Origin: Phenylobacterium sp. | Lineage (GTDB): Bacteria > Pseudomonadota > Alphaproteobacteria > Caulobacterales > Caulobacteraceae | NCBI RefSeq assembly: GCF_004297125.1 | Contig: NZ_SCVD01000001.1 | Coordinates: forward strand, 186,001 to 250,000 | DNA length: 64,000 nt | Reading direction: 5' to 3' | Shown: positions 27,098 through 35,536 of the stretch, in pieces | How positions within the stretch are numbered: the first letter of the stretch is position 1 | Layout of the letters: each line of letters begins with the position of its first letter | Position numbers and translations under genes: made by a program | Notes under the pieces: model-generated | What the model saw: only the letters and a program-made list of their open reading frames with translations | Told to the model about the DNA's origin: nothing | Database searches by the model: none

Positions 27098-27598
27098 ATG
27101 ACGGAAAAGTTGAGTCGCGCACAACCTGAGCGCCCCACCGCGCGGGTCCTGCTGTTCGATCCCGATAACCGCATTCTACTGATGAAGGGCCGCCTTCCCG
27201 CGGCCCGGCAGCGGCCGGGCGTGTGGTTCACGGTCGGCGGCGGCGTGGAGCCGGGCGAGACCTATGCCCAGGCGGCGGCGCGGGAGATCCGGGAAGAGAC
27301 CGGCATCCAGGACTTCATCCTGGGGCCCGTGGTCTGGCTGCGCGAGGGCGTCATGCTGATGCCCGAGCCGACGCTGTTCAAGGAATGCTATTTCGTGGCG
27401 CGCTGCGCCGGCGGCAACCCGGTGCGCGAGGCGTGGACGGCGCTGGAGCTGGACCTGATCGACGATATCCGGTGGTGGAGTCTGCCAGAGCTGATGACCA
27501 CGGCCGATCGGGTATTTCCGCCGGGGCTGGTCGGCCGGCTGCCGCCGCTGCTGGCGGGCCGGCTGCCGAAGGACCCCGAGCGCATTCCGTGGAAGTGA
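27098..27598 (+). CDS. Nudix hydrolase
   Basis: The 166-residue protein carries a complete Nudix box, GGGVEPGETYAQAAAREIREETGI (about residues 48-70), matching GX5EX7REUXEEXGU. It hydrolyses a nucleoside diphosphate linked to another group; the substrate cannot be read. The N-terminal strand RVLLFDPDNRILLMKG is normal for the family. No signal peptide is present. Confidence 0.92.
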   Translation: MTEKLSRAQPERPTARVLLFDPDNRILLMKGRLPAARQRPGVWFTVGGGVEPGETYAQAAAREIREETGIQDFILGPVVWLREGVMLMPEPTLFKECYFVARCAGGNPVREAWTALELDLIDDIRWWSLPELMTTADRVFPPGLVGRLPPLLAGRLPKDPERIPWK

Positions 27599-27639
27599 AC
27601 GGTCACGCTACTGTCGCGGCCGCCCAATAGGACCAAGCC

Positions 27640-28737
27640 ATGATCGCCGCCATGCTCGCCGCCGCAGCCGTTTCCGCCGCCTGTGACCTGGAGAAGCCAT
27701 CGGGGGAGGCCGGTTGCACCCGCGCCGCCGTCGACGCCCTACCCATGAACGCCATCCAGGCCATCGGCACCCACAACAGCTACAAGATGGCCATCGCGCC
27801 GAACGAGCTGGCGATGATCCGCGCCGCCAATCCCAAGGAGGCGGACGGCATCGACTACAGCCACCCGCCGCTCAGGGAACAGCTCGACGCCGGGGCCCGG
27901 CAGCTCGAGATCGACATGGTCTACGACCCGGACACCGGTCTCTACGCCGCCCCGTTGGGCTTCAAGATGGCAGGCAAGAACGCCGTCCCCTACGACTTCG
28001 CGCCGCTGAGGCAGCCGGGGCTGAAGGTGCTGCACGAGCCCTCGGTGGACTACCGGTCGGTCTGCCCGCTGTTCGCCGGTTGCCTGAAGGACATCGCGGA
28101 ATGGTCGAAGGCCCACCCGGACCACGTGCCGCTGCTGGTGATCATGAACCTGAAGGAGGGGGGCATCTCGATACCTGGCGCGACCAAGGCGCCGCTGTTC
28201 GACGCCAAGGCGATGAACGCCATCGACGCGGAGATCCGCGCCGCCTTCCCGGAGGCCGCGCTAATCACGCCCGACAAGGTCCAGGGCAAGCGCGCCACCC
28301 TGCGCGAGGCGGTGGCCGCCGGCGGCTGGCCGACGCTGGAGGCGGCCCGCGGCAAGGTGATGTTCGCGCTGGACTGCCCGCCCGAGCAGGTCGCGCGCTA
28401 CCGCGAGGGTCGCAAGGTGCTGGAAGGCCGCGTGGCCTTCGTGAACACCGACGAGAGCTCACCCGCCGCCGGCTATATCACCTTGAACGAGCCCCAGGAG
28501 CAGGCCGCCCGCATCGCCGCGGCGGTGAAGGCCGGGCTGATCGTGCGCACGAGGGCCGACGCCGACACCCGCGAAGCCCGCGCCAACGACACGACCCGCC
28601 AGACGGCCGCCTTCGCCTCGGGCGCGCAGTATGTCTCCACGGATTACATGCGGCCCGACGTTCGGTTCGGTCCCTACGTCGCCAAGCTGCCGGGCGGAGG
28701 GAAGGCGCGGCTCTCGCCGCTGCGGGCGGCCGACTAG
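27640..28737 (+). CDS. Secreted PI-PLC-like phosphodiesterase
   Basis: The 365-residue protein has a short signal peptide (MIAAMLAAAAVSAA) and the catalytic pattern of the calcium-dependent PI-PLC1-like family: GTHNSYK with the first His (about residue 44), LEIDMVYDP with metal residues, and a second His in VLHEPSVDYRS. Four cysteines, two of them in SVCPLFAGCLKD, may form disulfides. It should cleave a phosphodiester in a phospholipid or glycerophosphodiester outside the cytoplasm. Confidence 0.85.
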   Translation: MIAAMLAAAAVSAACDLEKPSGEAGCTRAAVDALPMNAIQAIGTHNSYKMAIAPNELAMIRAANPKEADGIDYSHPPLREQLDAGARQLEIDMVYDPDTGLYAAPLGFKMAGKNAVPYDFAPLRQPGLKVLHEPSVDYRSVCPLFAGCLKDIAEWSKAHPDHVPLLVIMNLKEGGISIPGATKAPLFDAKAMNAIDAEIRAAFPEAALITPDKVQGKRATLREAVAAGGWPTLEAARGKVMFALDCPPEQVARYREGRKVLEGRVAFVNTDESSPAAGYITLNEPQEQAARIAAAVKAGLIVRTRADADTREARANDTTRQTAAFASGAQYVSTDYMRPDVRFGPYVAKLPGGGKARLSPLRAAD

Positions 28738-29307
28738 CTAACGGTTCGCCAGTTTCTCCCCGAGCGGCGGCGCGGTCGCCGGTTCGGCGACCGCGGACGT
28801 TGCGGAGGTCTCCGCGTTGGGCGGGACTTCCGCGACGGTGACCTCGGGCGTCTTGTCCTTGCCGACGCCGAAGATGCCGCCGATGACCTTCTTCCCGAGG
28901 AATCCGCCCGCGAACTTGCCCACCGGACCGCCGACCGCGGCGCCGGCGGCCCCGCCTGCCACGCCGCCGGCGATCATGCCGAGCTTGCCGGCCATGCCGT
29001 TGTCCTTGTCCTCCTTTTGAACGAGGACCGGGGCGACGGTGGTCGGTTCGGTCGGCGGCGTGGCGACGACGGCGTCGTTGACGGGCGGCGGCGGCGGCGG
29101 CGCGCTGGCTGGTGGCGGCGCTTCGACCGTGGGCTCCACGGTGGGCAGCGGAGCAAGCGTCGGCGCGGCGGTCACGTCGACCGGGGCGACGGTCGCCGAG
29201 GCAGCCGTGGATTGCGGCGGAACAGCGAGAGTGGGGGTGACCTGCGCAAGCGCGGCGCCCGGAAGGGCGACAGCGCTACCGATGGCGAGGCTCAATAGGA
29301 CGCGCAT
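28738..29307 (-). CDS. Secreted proline-rich glycine-zipper protein
   Basis: The 189-residue product has a signal peptide (MRVLLSLAIGSAVALPGAALAQ), a long Thr/Pro/Ala/Val-rich disordered stretch (about 25-110, including ASAPPPPPPV) and a glycine zipper (AGGVAGGAAGAAVGGPVGKFAGGFLG) that could insert in or associate with a membrane. It resembles cell-envelope glycine-zipper proteins but has no assigned role. The ATG at 29307 follows GGAG; a GTG at 29319 is the alternative. It abuts the PI-PLC-like gene tail to tail. Confidence 0.7.
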   Translation of the reverse strand: MRVLLSLAIGSAVALPGAALAQVTPTLAVPPQSTAASATVAPVDVTAAPTLAPLPTVEPTVEAPPPASAPPPPPPVNDAVVATPPTEPTTVAPVLVQKEDKDNGMAGKLGMIAGGVAGGAAGAAVGGPVGKFAGGFLGKKVIGGIFGVGKDKTPEVTVAEVPPNAETSATSAVAEPATAPPLGEKLANR

Positions 29308-29391
29308 TGGCTGCTCCACGAGGAATCCCTCGATCTGAGCGCCATCAACGCGCCGGAGGCTGGCCGGTTCAGCTCAGCCCGGTTTGGAGGA

Positions 29392-29409
29392 CCCGTCCGC
29401 GAAGACGGG
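29392..29409 (-). terminator. Hairpin downstream of the cold-shock gene
   Basis: CCCGTC (29392-29397) and GACGGG (29404-29409) form a 6-bp GC-rich stem with a 6-base loop, 13 bases beyond the stop of the cold-shock gene when read on the minus strand. No U-tract follows, so it is a weak or Rho-assisted terminator, or an mRNA 3' stabiliser. Confidence 0.4.
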
Positions 29410-29422
29410 CCCGCCTCAAGTC

Positions 29423-30046
29423 TTAGCCGCTGACCTTCAGGTTGGTCGCAGAGGTCTTGCCGCTGCGACGGTCCTGTTCGAGGTCGAAATTGACCCTCTG
29501 GCCTTCATTCAGGCCGGAGAGGCCGGCCTGTTCGACCGCCGAGATGTGGACGAAGATGTCCTGACCGCCGCCTTCGGGCTTGATGAAACCGAAGCCCTTG
29601 GTGGGGTTGAACCACTTCACCTCGCCGGTGCCGGAGCCCGACACGACGCCGCGCGGACGATCGCCGCCGCCGCCGAAGCCGCCGCCGCCGCCGAAGCCGC
29701 CGCCGCGATCACGGCCACCGCCGTAACCGCCGCCGCCGCCGCCGCGGTCGCCGTAGCCGCCGCCGCCGTAGCCGCCGCGATCACCGCCGCCGCCGAAGCC
29801 GCCGCCGCCGGCGCGACGGGGTTGGGGCGCGCCCTTTTCCGTCACGACGATCTGGGTCGCCGCCAGCTTGCCGGACCGACGGTCCTGCTCGAGTTCGTAA
29901 TCGACCTTGTCGCCTTCATCGAGGCTGTCCAGGCCGGCCTGATTCAGGGCCGAGATGTGAATGAAGACGTCAGATCCGCCGTCGTCCGGTTGAACGAAGC
30001 CAAAACCTTTAGCCGTGTTGAACCACTTTACCGTGCCGCTCGCCAT
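29423..30046 (-). CDS. Double cold-shock-domain protein with glycine-rich linker
   Basis: The 207-residue protein contains two cold-shock domains. Each has RNP1 (KGFGFVQP, KGFGFIKP) and RNP2 (VFIHISAL, IFVHISAV), so both should bind single-stranded nucleic acid. Tandem cold-shock domains are typical of Caulobacter CspC/CspD-type proteins. Unusual is the linker of about 60 residues made of GGGGDRGG/GYGGG repeats with several RGG boxes, an RNA-binding feature. The ATG at 30046 begins MASGTVKWFN; the long upstream open frame is non-coding. Confidence 0.92.
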   Translation of the reverse strand: MASGTVKWFNTAKGFGFVQPDDGGSDVFIHISALNQAGLDSLDEGDKVDYELEQDRRSGKLAATQIVVTEKGAPQPRRAGGGGFGGGGDRGGYGGGGYGDRGGGGGGYGGGRDRGGGFGGGGGFGGGGDRPRGVVSGSGTGEVKWFNPTKGFGFIKPEGGGQDIFVHISAVEQAGLSGLNEGQRVNFDLEQDRRSGKTSATNLKVSG

Positions 30047-30229
30047 ATCGTCGCAACCTACAGAGAGATAAGTCCCACGCCGCCCATGGAGCGGCGCCCG
30101 GCTAATCGCTCTGACAAGCCGTGAGACAAGTTGTAGCGGTGGATTTTCCGCAAGACCAGCCGTCGTGACACACACCGGTATTCGGACTATGGCAGCGACC
30201 CTTTCGCCACAGCGCTGCCGAGGCCCGTC

Positions 30230-30805
30230 TTGAAGAGCATCTGCGTCTATTGCGGCTCGTCGCCGGGGAACGATCCCCGCTTCCTGGACGAGGCGATCCG
30301 CGCCGGAACCGAGATCGCCAAGGCGGGCCTGACCCTGGTCTACGGCGGGGGCAAGGTGGGCCTGATGGGCGCCGTGGCCGACGCGGCGCTGGCCGCCGGG
30401 GGCAAGGTGGTGGGCGTGATGCCCGAGGACCTGGTCAACCAGGAGATCGCCCATAAAGGCCTGACCGAACTGCACGTCGTGAAGTCCATGCACGAGCGCA
30501 AGCTGGCCATGGCCGACCTGTCGGACGGCTTTCTCTGCCTGCCGGGCGGCCCCGGCACCTTCGAGGAGATCTTCGAGCAGTGGACCTGGGCCCTGCTGGG
30601 CATCCACGCCAAGCCGTGCGGCTTCGTGAACGTCGCCGGATACTACGACCTGATGCGCCAGACGATCCAGCAGATGGCCGACGCCGGCTTCATCGGCCAG
30701 ACCTATGTGGACATGCTGGTCTACGCCGGCACGACGCCGGAGGTGATCGAAGCGTTCCGGACCTACGTCGCGCCCCCGCCGAAGTGGAGCACGAACAAGC
30801 CTTAG
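30230..30805 (+). CDS. LOG-family nucleoside 5'-monophosphate phosphoribohydrolase
   Basis: The 191-residue protein has the LOG (lysine-decarboxylase-like) signature: ICVYCGSSPGND at the start, GGGKVGLMG, the phosphate-binding and catalytic PGGPGTFEEIFE and a conserved SMHERK. Members cleave AMP-type or cytokinin nucleotides to a free base and ribose 5-phosphate. The start is a TTG at 30230 six bases after GAGG. It is divergent from the cold-shock gene. Confidence 0.9.
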   Translation: MKSICVYCGSSPGNDPRFLDEAIRAGTEIAKAGLTLVYGGGKVGLMGAVADAALAAGGKVVGVMPEDLVNQEIAHKGLTELHVVKSMHERKLAMADLSDGFLCLPGGPGTFEEIFEQWTWALLGIHAKPCGFVNVAGYYDLMRQTIQQMADAGFIGQTYVDMLVYAGTTPEVIEAFRTYVAPPPKWSTNKP

Positions 30806-30812
30806 ACGCTGG

Positions 30813-31841
30813 TCAGATCTCCAGCCGGTAGACCTTGGTCGCCGTGCCCGAGAACAGCGCGGTCTTCTCGGCGGCCGAGGCCCCCCCGGCGACGTGCTTG
30901 AAGGCGTTCCAGAGGGTGGCGTAGCTGCAACTGCCCATGTCGACCGGGAAGTTGCTCTCGAACATGCAGCGCTCGGCCCCGAAGGCCTCGATGCAGGTTT
31001 CGATGTAGGGACCCCATTCCTTGGCGAGTTGCGTCGACGGTGCGCGGGGCTCGGCCAGGAACGAGGGGAAGTTGCAGAAGGCCATGGCCAGGCCGCCCAA
31101 CTTCACCACCACGTTCGGCGATTTCGCCAGCTCCTGGATGTTGGCCTTCCAGCCCGAGAACCGCTCGGGCAGCCTGCCCGTGTAGCTGGCCCGGCCCAGC
31201 GGCGTGCCGACGTGATCCAGGATGATCGTCGTGTCGGGGAAGGCGCGGGCCAGATCGATCAGGTCCGGAAGCTGCGGCTCCAGCAGCCAGGCGTCGAACG
31301 ACAGGCCCAGCGGCGCCAGGCGGCGGAAGCCCTCGCGGAACGTCGTATCCCTATAGAGCCCCGCTTCGACGCGGTTCAGCGGGCCCAGCACGTCCTTGTC
31401 GGCGTCGAACGAGGCGCTGTTGCGGATGCCGCGGAACCGGCCGCCCCCCGACTTGATGTGGGTTTCCAGCACGGGGGCGACGCCGTCGCCCAGCAGCAGG
31501 TCGGCGCGTCCGACGATGCCGGCGCAGGCGCGCATGTCGCCATAGAGGCCGCTGGCGCTCATGGCCGCCACGCCGTTAACGAACTCGGTCTCGCCCACCG
31601 GGGCCATCGCCGGGGAGGCGCCGGCCTTGTAGAAGGCGCCGCACTCGACGAACACGGTGGCCACCACGTTGTGGCCGCTGCCCGTATCGGCCATCAGTTC
31701 GTCCAGCAGATAGCGGGCCGCCGGCTGGATCGCGGTCATGAACGGATGTTCCGGCCCCTGGGCGATGTAGGCACGCCGGTCCCACAGGTGGTGGTGCGGA
31801 TCGACGATCGGCAGCTCGGGTTCGAGGATGGCTTCCGGCAT
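30813..31841 (-). CDS. Amidohydrolase-2 family metal-dependent hydrolase
   Basis: The 342-residue product begins with the metal-binding DPHHHLWD (HxH) and has RGIRNSAS, TIILDHVGTPLG with a metal His, and FESNFPVDMG with the late Asp. This is the PF04909-type TIM-barrel of lactonases and decarboxylases. GGGAG lies eight bases before the ATG at 31841; a very long upstream in-frame extension overlaps the receptor gene and is not coding. It sits 56 bases behind the TonB-dependent receptor and may process an imported compound (inference). Confidence 0.88.
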   Translation of the reverse strand: MPEAILEPELPIVDPHHHLWDRRAYIAQGPEHPFMTAIQPAARYLLDELMADTGSGHNVVATVFVECGAFYKAGASPAMAPVGETEFVNGVAAMSASGLYGDMRACAGIVGRADLLLGDGVAPVLETHIKSGGGRFRGIRNSASFDADKDVLGPLNRVEAGLYRDTTFREGFRRLAPLGLSFDAWLLEPQLPDLIDLARAFPDTTIILDHVGTPLGRASYTGRLPERFSGWKANIQELAKSPNVVVKLGGLAMAFCNFPSFLAEPRAPSTQLAKEWGPYIETCIEAFGAERCMFESNFPVDMGSCSYATLWNAFKHVAGGASAAEKTALFSGTATKVYRLEI

Positions 31842-31897
31842 GACGTGCGCTCCCGCTTTCTGATGGGACGGCAAGCTAGAGGGCGCGCCCGCGAGCC

Positions 31898-33895
31898 TCA
31901 ACCGCCGAACGTCTTGCGGACGCGCAGATAGACGATGCGGCCGAAGTGGAAGTTGCGGTCGAACAGTCGGGCGGCCCCGGCCTGGTCCGCATCGCGGACG
32001 CCCACGTAGGTCACGTTGGTCTGACGGTAGCCGCGCCTGGTGATGTTCTCCAGCTCCGCGCGGATGTTGATGTCCGGCCGCGGTCGCCACTCCACATAGG
32101 TCATCAGGAACGGATCCAGCTTGTAGGAGTCGACGGCGTTGAAGCGGTAGAGCACCTGCTGGTAGCCACCGTAGAGTTCGACGCCCCAGGTCAGGTTCTG
32201 TCTCGGCAGGTCCTGGGTGATTTTCACCTCCCACTCCACCGGCCGCTGGCCCGAGATGCGGCGGGCGGTCAGGGTGGTCGGATCGTCCACCTGCGACCAG
32301 CGCCGGGTGACGAAGCCCTTGAGCTGGGCGCCGTTCAGGCCCAGGCGCTCCAGCGGCAGGGTCAGGTCGGCCCGCAGGATGTCGCGGGAGCCGTCGCCGA
32401 TATTGGCCGGGCGGTCGAAGATGCCGGTGGGCGTGAACACCGGGCCGCGGTCCTCCACGCCCTGGACCTCGACGTGGGTGGCGGTGAGGACCAGCGCGCC
32501 CCGGCCCCAGAACCGCTGCTCCACCGCCGCCTCCGCCACCCAGGCGCGCTCCGGCTCCAGGTCGGGATTGCCGGCGGTCACGCCGGTGGCGTTGTTGAGG
32601 CTGCCCTCTGCCACGAAGGAATCGAAGTCGAGCTGGCCGACTTCGCGCTCGGCCCGCAGGCGCAGCTGTGTCGAGGGCCGCGGCGACCAGGTGGCGAGAA
32701 GGCGGGGCTTCACGTAGCTCAGCGTCTTGCCGAGCCGGACGTCGCCCTCGGCGCGGATGGTCGAACGCTCGTAGCGGACCTGGCCGTCCAGGCTCCAGGC
32801 CGCGGAGATTCGCCAGCTCGCCTTGGCGAAGGCCTCCGCGCGGTGTTCGCGCACGCGGGTGTCCGCTCCGGGCAGGGGGATCGTCACGCCGTCGGCCTCC
32901 AGGGCGCTGGCGCTGCGCAGACGGTTGTCCGCAGCCTCGGCGCCGAGCTCGCCGGACAGCGTCGCGCTCCATGTCTGCTTCAGGACGGCGCGCGCGATGG
33001 TCTCGCGGGTCGTGCGATCGACGTCGAAGGTCTCGCGGCCGCCGGGGGTCGTGGAGACGGCGACCAGGCCGAAGCCGTTCACCTGCCTCAGGCCGACCAG
33101 CTCCAGGGTCGTTCGCGCCGACAGCGCCCGGGTGTAGTTCGCGCCGATCTCGCGGGTGCGGTTGGGATTGATCTCGTCATAGGATTCGATCGCGCCCGAG
33201 ACCACGTCGACGGTATCCTCCTCGAACTTGGCCTTGTCGTTGTAGATCAATCCGTTGATCCGCAGCCGTCCACCCGCCAGCGGCGACTCGTAGGCGCCGG
33301 TGAACTGCCGCAGCGGCCCGTCGCTCTCGGTGTCGATGCGGGTCCGCTGGCCGGGCCGACCGTCCGAGGCGCCTGTCCGGCCGACGCCTTGGCCATACAG
33401 GCCGGAGAAGCCTCGGCCGTAGAGGCCGGACACGTCCCACGATCGATCGCCGCCACCGGACGCCTCGAACTTGAGGGCGCCGAAGTTGCGGCCGTCCGGG
33501 ACATGGAATCCCTCGGCCTCGACCTTGCCTCGCATCACGCTGTCCTTGCGGAGCACGATATTGGCGATGATCGACTTGCCCTGCATGTCGACGCCGGGCG
33601 CGCCGCCGCGGATGACGTCGATCCGTTCGATCCTGGTTGTGGGGATCCGCTCCAGCAGGCCTTCAAGGTTGTCGCTCTTGGATGACGGGCGGCGGCCGTC
33701 GACCAGTACATTGCCGGCCGCGCCCTCGAACCCGCGCACCGTGCTGCCGTCGTCGAGCGTGAAGCCGGGCAACCGGTCCAGCATCTCCTTGGCGTTGGCG
33801 GGGCGCTGGGCGGCGAAGAAGGCGGGGGGATAGCTGATGACGCCTTCCACCAACGGCGCGGCCGCCACGGCTTGGGTCAGCAGGAGCCCGATCAT
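31898..33895 (-). CDS. TonB-dependent outer-membrane receptor
   Basis: The 665-residue protein has a short signal sequence (MIGLLLTQAVAAAP), a plug domain (about 25-125: AKEMLDRLPGFTLDDGSTVRG, NVLVDGRRPSSK, IERIDVIRGGAPGVDMQGK) and a beta-barrel with alternating strands to a final aromatic/hydrophobic strand (FGRIVYLRVRKTFGG). No TonB box is evident before the plug. The ligand is unknown. Its start overlaps the lipoprotein stop by four bases (ATGA), so the two are coupled and belong to the transcript driven from the BlaI-type operator at 35410-35459. Confidence 0.85.
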   Translation of the reverse strand: MIGLLLTQAVAAAPLVEGVISYPPAFFAAQRPANAKEMLDRLPGFTLDDGSTVRGFEGAAGNVLVDGRRPSSKSDNLEGLLERIPTTRIERIDVIRGGAPGVDMQGKSIIANIVLRKDSVMRGKVEAEGFHVPDGRNFGALKFEASGGGDRSWDVSGLYGRGFSGLYGQGVGRTGASDGRPGQRTRIDTESDGPLRQFTGAYESPLAGGRLRINGLIYNDKAKFEEDTVDVVSGAIESYDEINPNRTREIGANYTRALSARTTLELVGLRQVNGFGLVAVSTTPGGRETFDVDRTTRETIARAVLKQTWSATLSGELGAEAADNRLRSASALEADGVTIPLPGADTRVREHRAEAFAKASWRISAAWSLDGQVRYERSTIRAEGDVRLGKTLSYVKPRLLATWSPRPSTQLRLRAEREVGQLDFDSFVAEGSLNNATGVTAGNPDLEPERAWVAEAAVEQRFWGRGALVLTATHVEVQGVEDRGPVFTPTGIFDRPANIGDGSRDILRADLTLPLERLGLNGAQLKGFVTRRWSQVDDPTTLTARRISGQRPVEWEVKITQDLPRQNLTWGVELYGGYQQVLYRFNAVDSYKLDPFLMTYVEWRPRPDINIRAELENITRRGYRQTNVTYVGVRDADQAGAARLFDRNFHFGRIVYLRVRKTFGG

Positions 33896-34425
33896 TCACC
33901 GCTCCAGACGCCGGCAAGCGCGTTGACGCCGCGGCGCTCGCCCACCCGGGCCTGGTCGCCGATGCCCCATCCTCCCGGACAGGGGCCGACCCGGCGGAAG
34001 CGCCGGACCTGCCGTGCGCCGGCCGCCGTGCCGTCCAGCGCCTTCAGGGCGAAGGCGACCTGGAAATCACGTTCCGGATCGCCGCTGCGGTTCACGGTCA
34101 GGCCGAACCGCCGTCCGTCCAGCTCGCAGCGCACGGCGAACAGCCCGTCCTGTTCGACCCGGTCCTTCATCAGCAGGCAGGGCCGCCCTGCGACCTCGGC
34201 GGTAGCGCGGGCGAAACCCTCGCGCATGGTCCGGTCGGCGCAGACCTGAAGCGCGGCCATCGGCCGGCCGGCGCCGTCCAGGGCCTCGACGCGCCACAGG
34301 GCGGGCGGGTCGACCTGGGCCTGGTGGGCCGCCAGCCGGCTTTCGGTGTGCCGGGCGCCGCAGCCGGCCAGGGCGAGCAGGAGCGCAGGCGCGAGCCATC
34401 GCGCCCGGGAAATCGGGTTCGACAT
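33892..34425 (-). CDS. Lipoprotein, DUF3617-like
   Basis: The 177-residue product has a lipoprotein signal (ARWLAPALLLALAGC, Cys about 22). The mature part contains PALWRVEALDGAGRP, three further cysteines (VCADR, RPCLLM, VRCELD) and a late PCPGGWG, reminiscent of small secreted DUF3617-type proteins. The family match is tentative. It lies between the M56 protease and the TonB-dependent receptor and overlaps the receptor start by four bases, so a role in the same sensing or uptake pathway is likely. Confidence 0.72.
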   Translation of the reverse strand: MSNPISRARWLAPALLLALAGCGARHTESRLAAHQAQVDPPALWRVEALDGAGRPMAALQVCADRTMREGFARATAEVAGRPCLLMKDRVEQDGLFAVRCELDGRRFGLTVNRSGDPERDFQVAFALKALDGTAAGARQVRRFRRVGPCPGGWGIGDQARVGERRGVNALAGVWSGE

Positions 34426-34452
34426 CGGTGTCTCCGAGCGTGTGAGGGGCGG

Positions 34453-35376
34453 CTAGGGCTTGGGCGCCTGGGGCGGGGTCCTGCTGGGCAGGCTCACCAG
34501 CATGACCGAGGTGACCGGTTGGCGTTGCTGGCGTTCCCAGAGTTCGACCAGCGGGCCGGGCCTGGGGGCTGGCGGCTGCAGGTTCCAGGCGGCGACGGCG
34601 GCGCCGACGAGGGCCGTTCCGACGAGGGAGGAGCCGACCAGGCCGTCGAGGCGGGGCGCCGCGCGAAGCGCGCCGATCCGCACCTCCAGCGGGTGCTGGC
34701 CGCGGGAGGGCCAGTAGCAGCCGAAGGGCAGGGGCTGGGCGGCGAGCTGGGTCTTCAGCAGGGTCCTGGCGTAGAGCGCCCGGTCGCGGGGCCTGCGGCG
34801 GAGCACGGCGGCGTCGCAGGCCAGCTCCTGGTCCAGCCGCATCAGGTGCGCGCCCAGATGGACCAGCGGATTGAACCAGCACAGCGCCTGCAGCGCGGCG
34901 GCCAGGGCGCCGGCGCGCGGATCGCAGCGGGCCACGTGTTCGCGCTCGTGGGCCCGGATCAGGGCGCGTTCGTCGGCGCTGTAGGTCCCGTCGTCGGCAG
35001 GCATCAGGACACGGGGCGTGATCACGCCCACCACCGCCGGACCGGCGCCGCCCTTGGCGGCGGACCGCATGAACAGCGCCTGGGCCCGGGCGAGGCCGGC
35101 GACGACCAGCGCAGCGCCCGCGGCCCAGCCGAGCAAGGCCGGCGCGGAGATGTCGGCGACCGCGGCGGCCAGGGCGTGGACCTGCGGCGCGCCGTCGTCG
35201 ACCCGGGCCGGCAGCACGCTTGCCAGGGCCGCAACCGGGGGGATGGCCCAGAGGCCATAGGCGATCTCGGGGCCGAAGAGGCGACGGACGGGGATGCGGA
35301 GGGCCAGTACGGCCACGATGGCCAGGGCCAGCACCAGGTTGGAGCGGAGCAGGGCAGCCAGGACTTCACTGGTCAT
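34453..35376 (-). CDS. M56 (BlaR1-like) membrane metalloprotease, copy 1
   Basis: The 307-residue protein has two N-terminal transmembrane helices, another near residue 85, the cytoplasmic zinc motif HEREH, then NPLVHLGAHLMRLDQELACDAAVL with the third ligand, and a further helix (VGSSLVGTALVGAAVAAW) with a Pro-rich C-terminal tail. In the Bla/Mec paradigm such proteases inactivate the repressor; here no penicillin-binding sensor domain follows, only about 45 residues. The ATG at 35376 overlaps the stop of an 11-codon leader ORF (ATGA) and aligns with the start of copy 2; 35382 is an alternative. It shares large near-identical blocks with copy 2. Confidence 0.85.
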   Translation of the reverse strand: MTSEVLAALLRSNLVLALAIVAVLALRIPVRRLFGPEIAYGLWAIPPVAALASVLPARVDDGAPQVHALAAAVADISAPALLGWAAGAALVVAGLARAQALFMRSAAKGGAGPAVVGVITPRVLMPADDGTYSADERALIRAHEREHVARCDPRAGALAAALQALCWFNPLVHLGAHLMRLDQELACDAAVLRRRPRDRALYARTLLKTQLAAQPLPFGCYWPSRGQHPLEVRIGALRAAPRLDGLVGSSLVGTALVGAAVAAWNLQPPAPRPGPLVELWERQQRQPVTSVMLVSLPSRTPPQAPKP

Positions 35377-35408
35377 CGGCATGGCTCGGCGCTGGAGGTC
35401 TTGAACAT
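35373..35408 (-). pseudogene. 11-codon ORF resembling the start of blaI (relic or leader)
   Basis: On the minus strand an ATG at 35408 opens a frame MFKTSSAEPCR that ends in TGA overlapping the M56 start as ATGA. The first eight codons share five residues with BlaI (MSKISGAE), and the 19 bases up to and including the ATG are the same as before the real blaI at 36710. I read this as the 5' remnant of a deleted blaI copy that may still couple translation to the M56 gene. Confidence 0.55.
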
Positions 35409-35409
35409 C

Positions 35410-35459
35410 TTACACCCGTAGCTTGGGTGCCACATTACGTCCGTAATTTTTACTGTCAA
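35410..35459 (-). promoter_or_regulatory. BlaI-type operator pair and promoter of the M56/receptor operon
   Basis: Two dyads TTAC-N4-GTAA/G lie at 35410-35421 (TTACACCCGTAG) and 35435-35446 (TTACGTCCGTAA, extended to ATTACGTCCGTAAT), 25 bases apart. A -35 box TTGACA (minus strand, 35459-35454) is seven bases beyond the second dyad, and a weak -10 (TAATGT) falls inside the layout. The same arrangement is repeated before blaI at 36712-36761. BlaI-type repressors bind such short dyads. Confidence 0.7.
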
Positions 35460-35536
35460 GCGGGCTTTGTTACGCGGTCAGTCGGCGGGTTGGCGGCGGC
35501 GAATTTATGGCGGAGGTTGGCGGCGGGCCGGCCCGG

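Noticed and set aside
29650..29815. GCC/CCG-type repeat tract resembling a minisatellite or CRISPR-like array
   Set aside because: It lies in frame between two cold-shock domains and codes for a Gly/RGG linker; no spacer structure.
31842..32972. N-terminal extension of the amidohydrolase over the TonB receptor
   Set aside because: The extension overlaps the receptor gene in another frame and is Arg/Gly-rich; GGGAG before the ATG at 31841 fixes the start.
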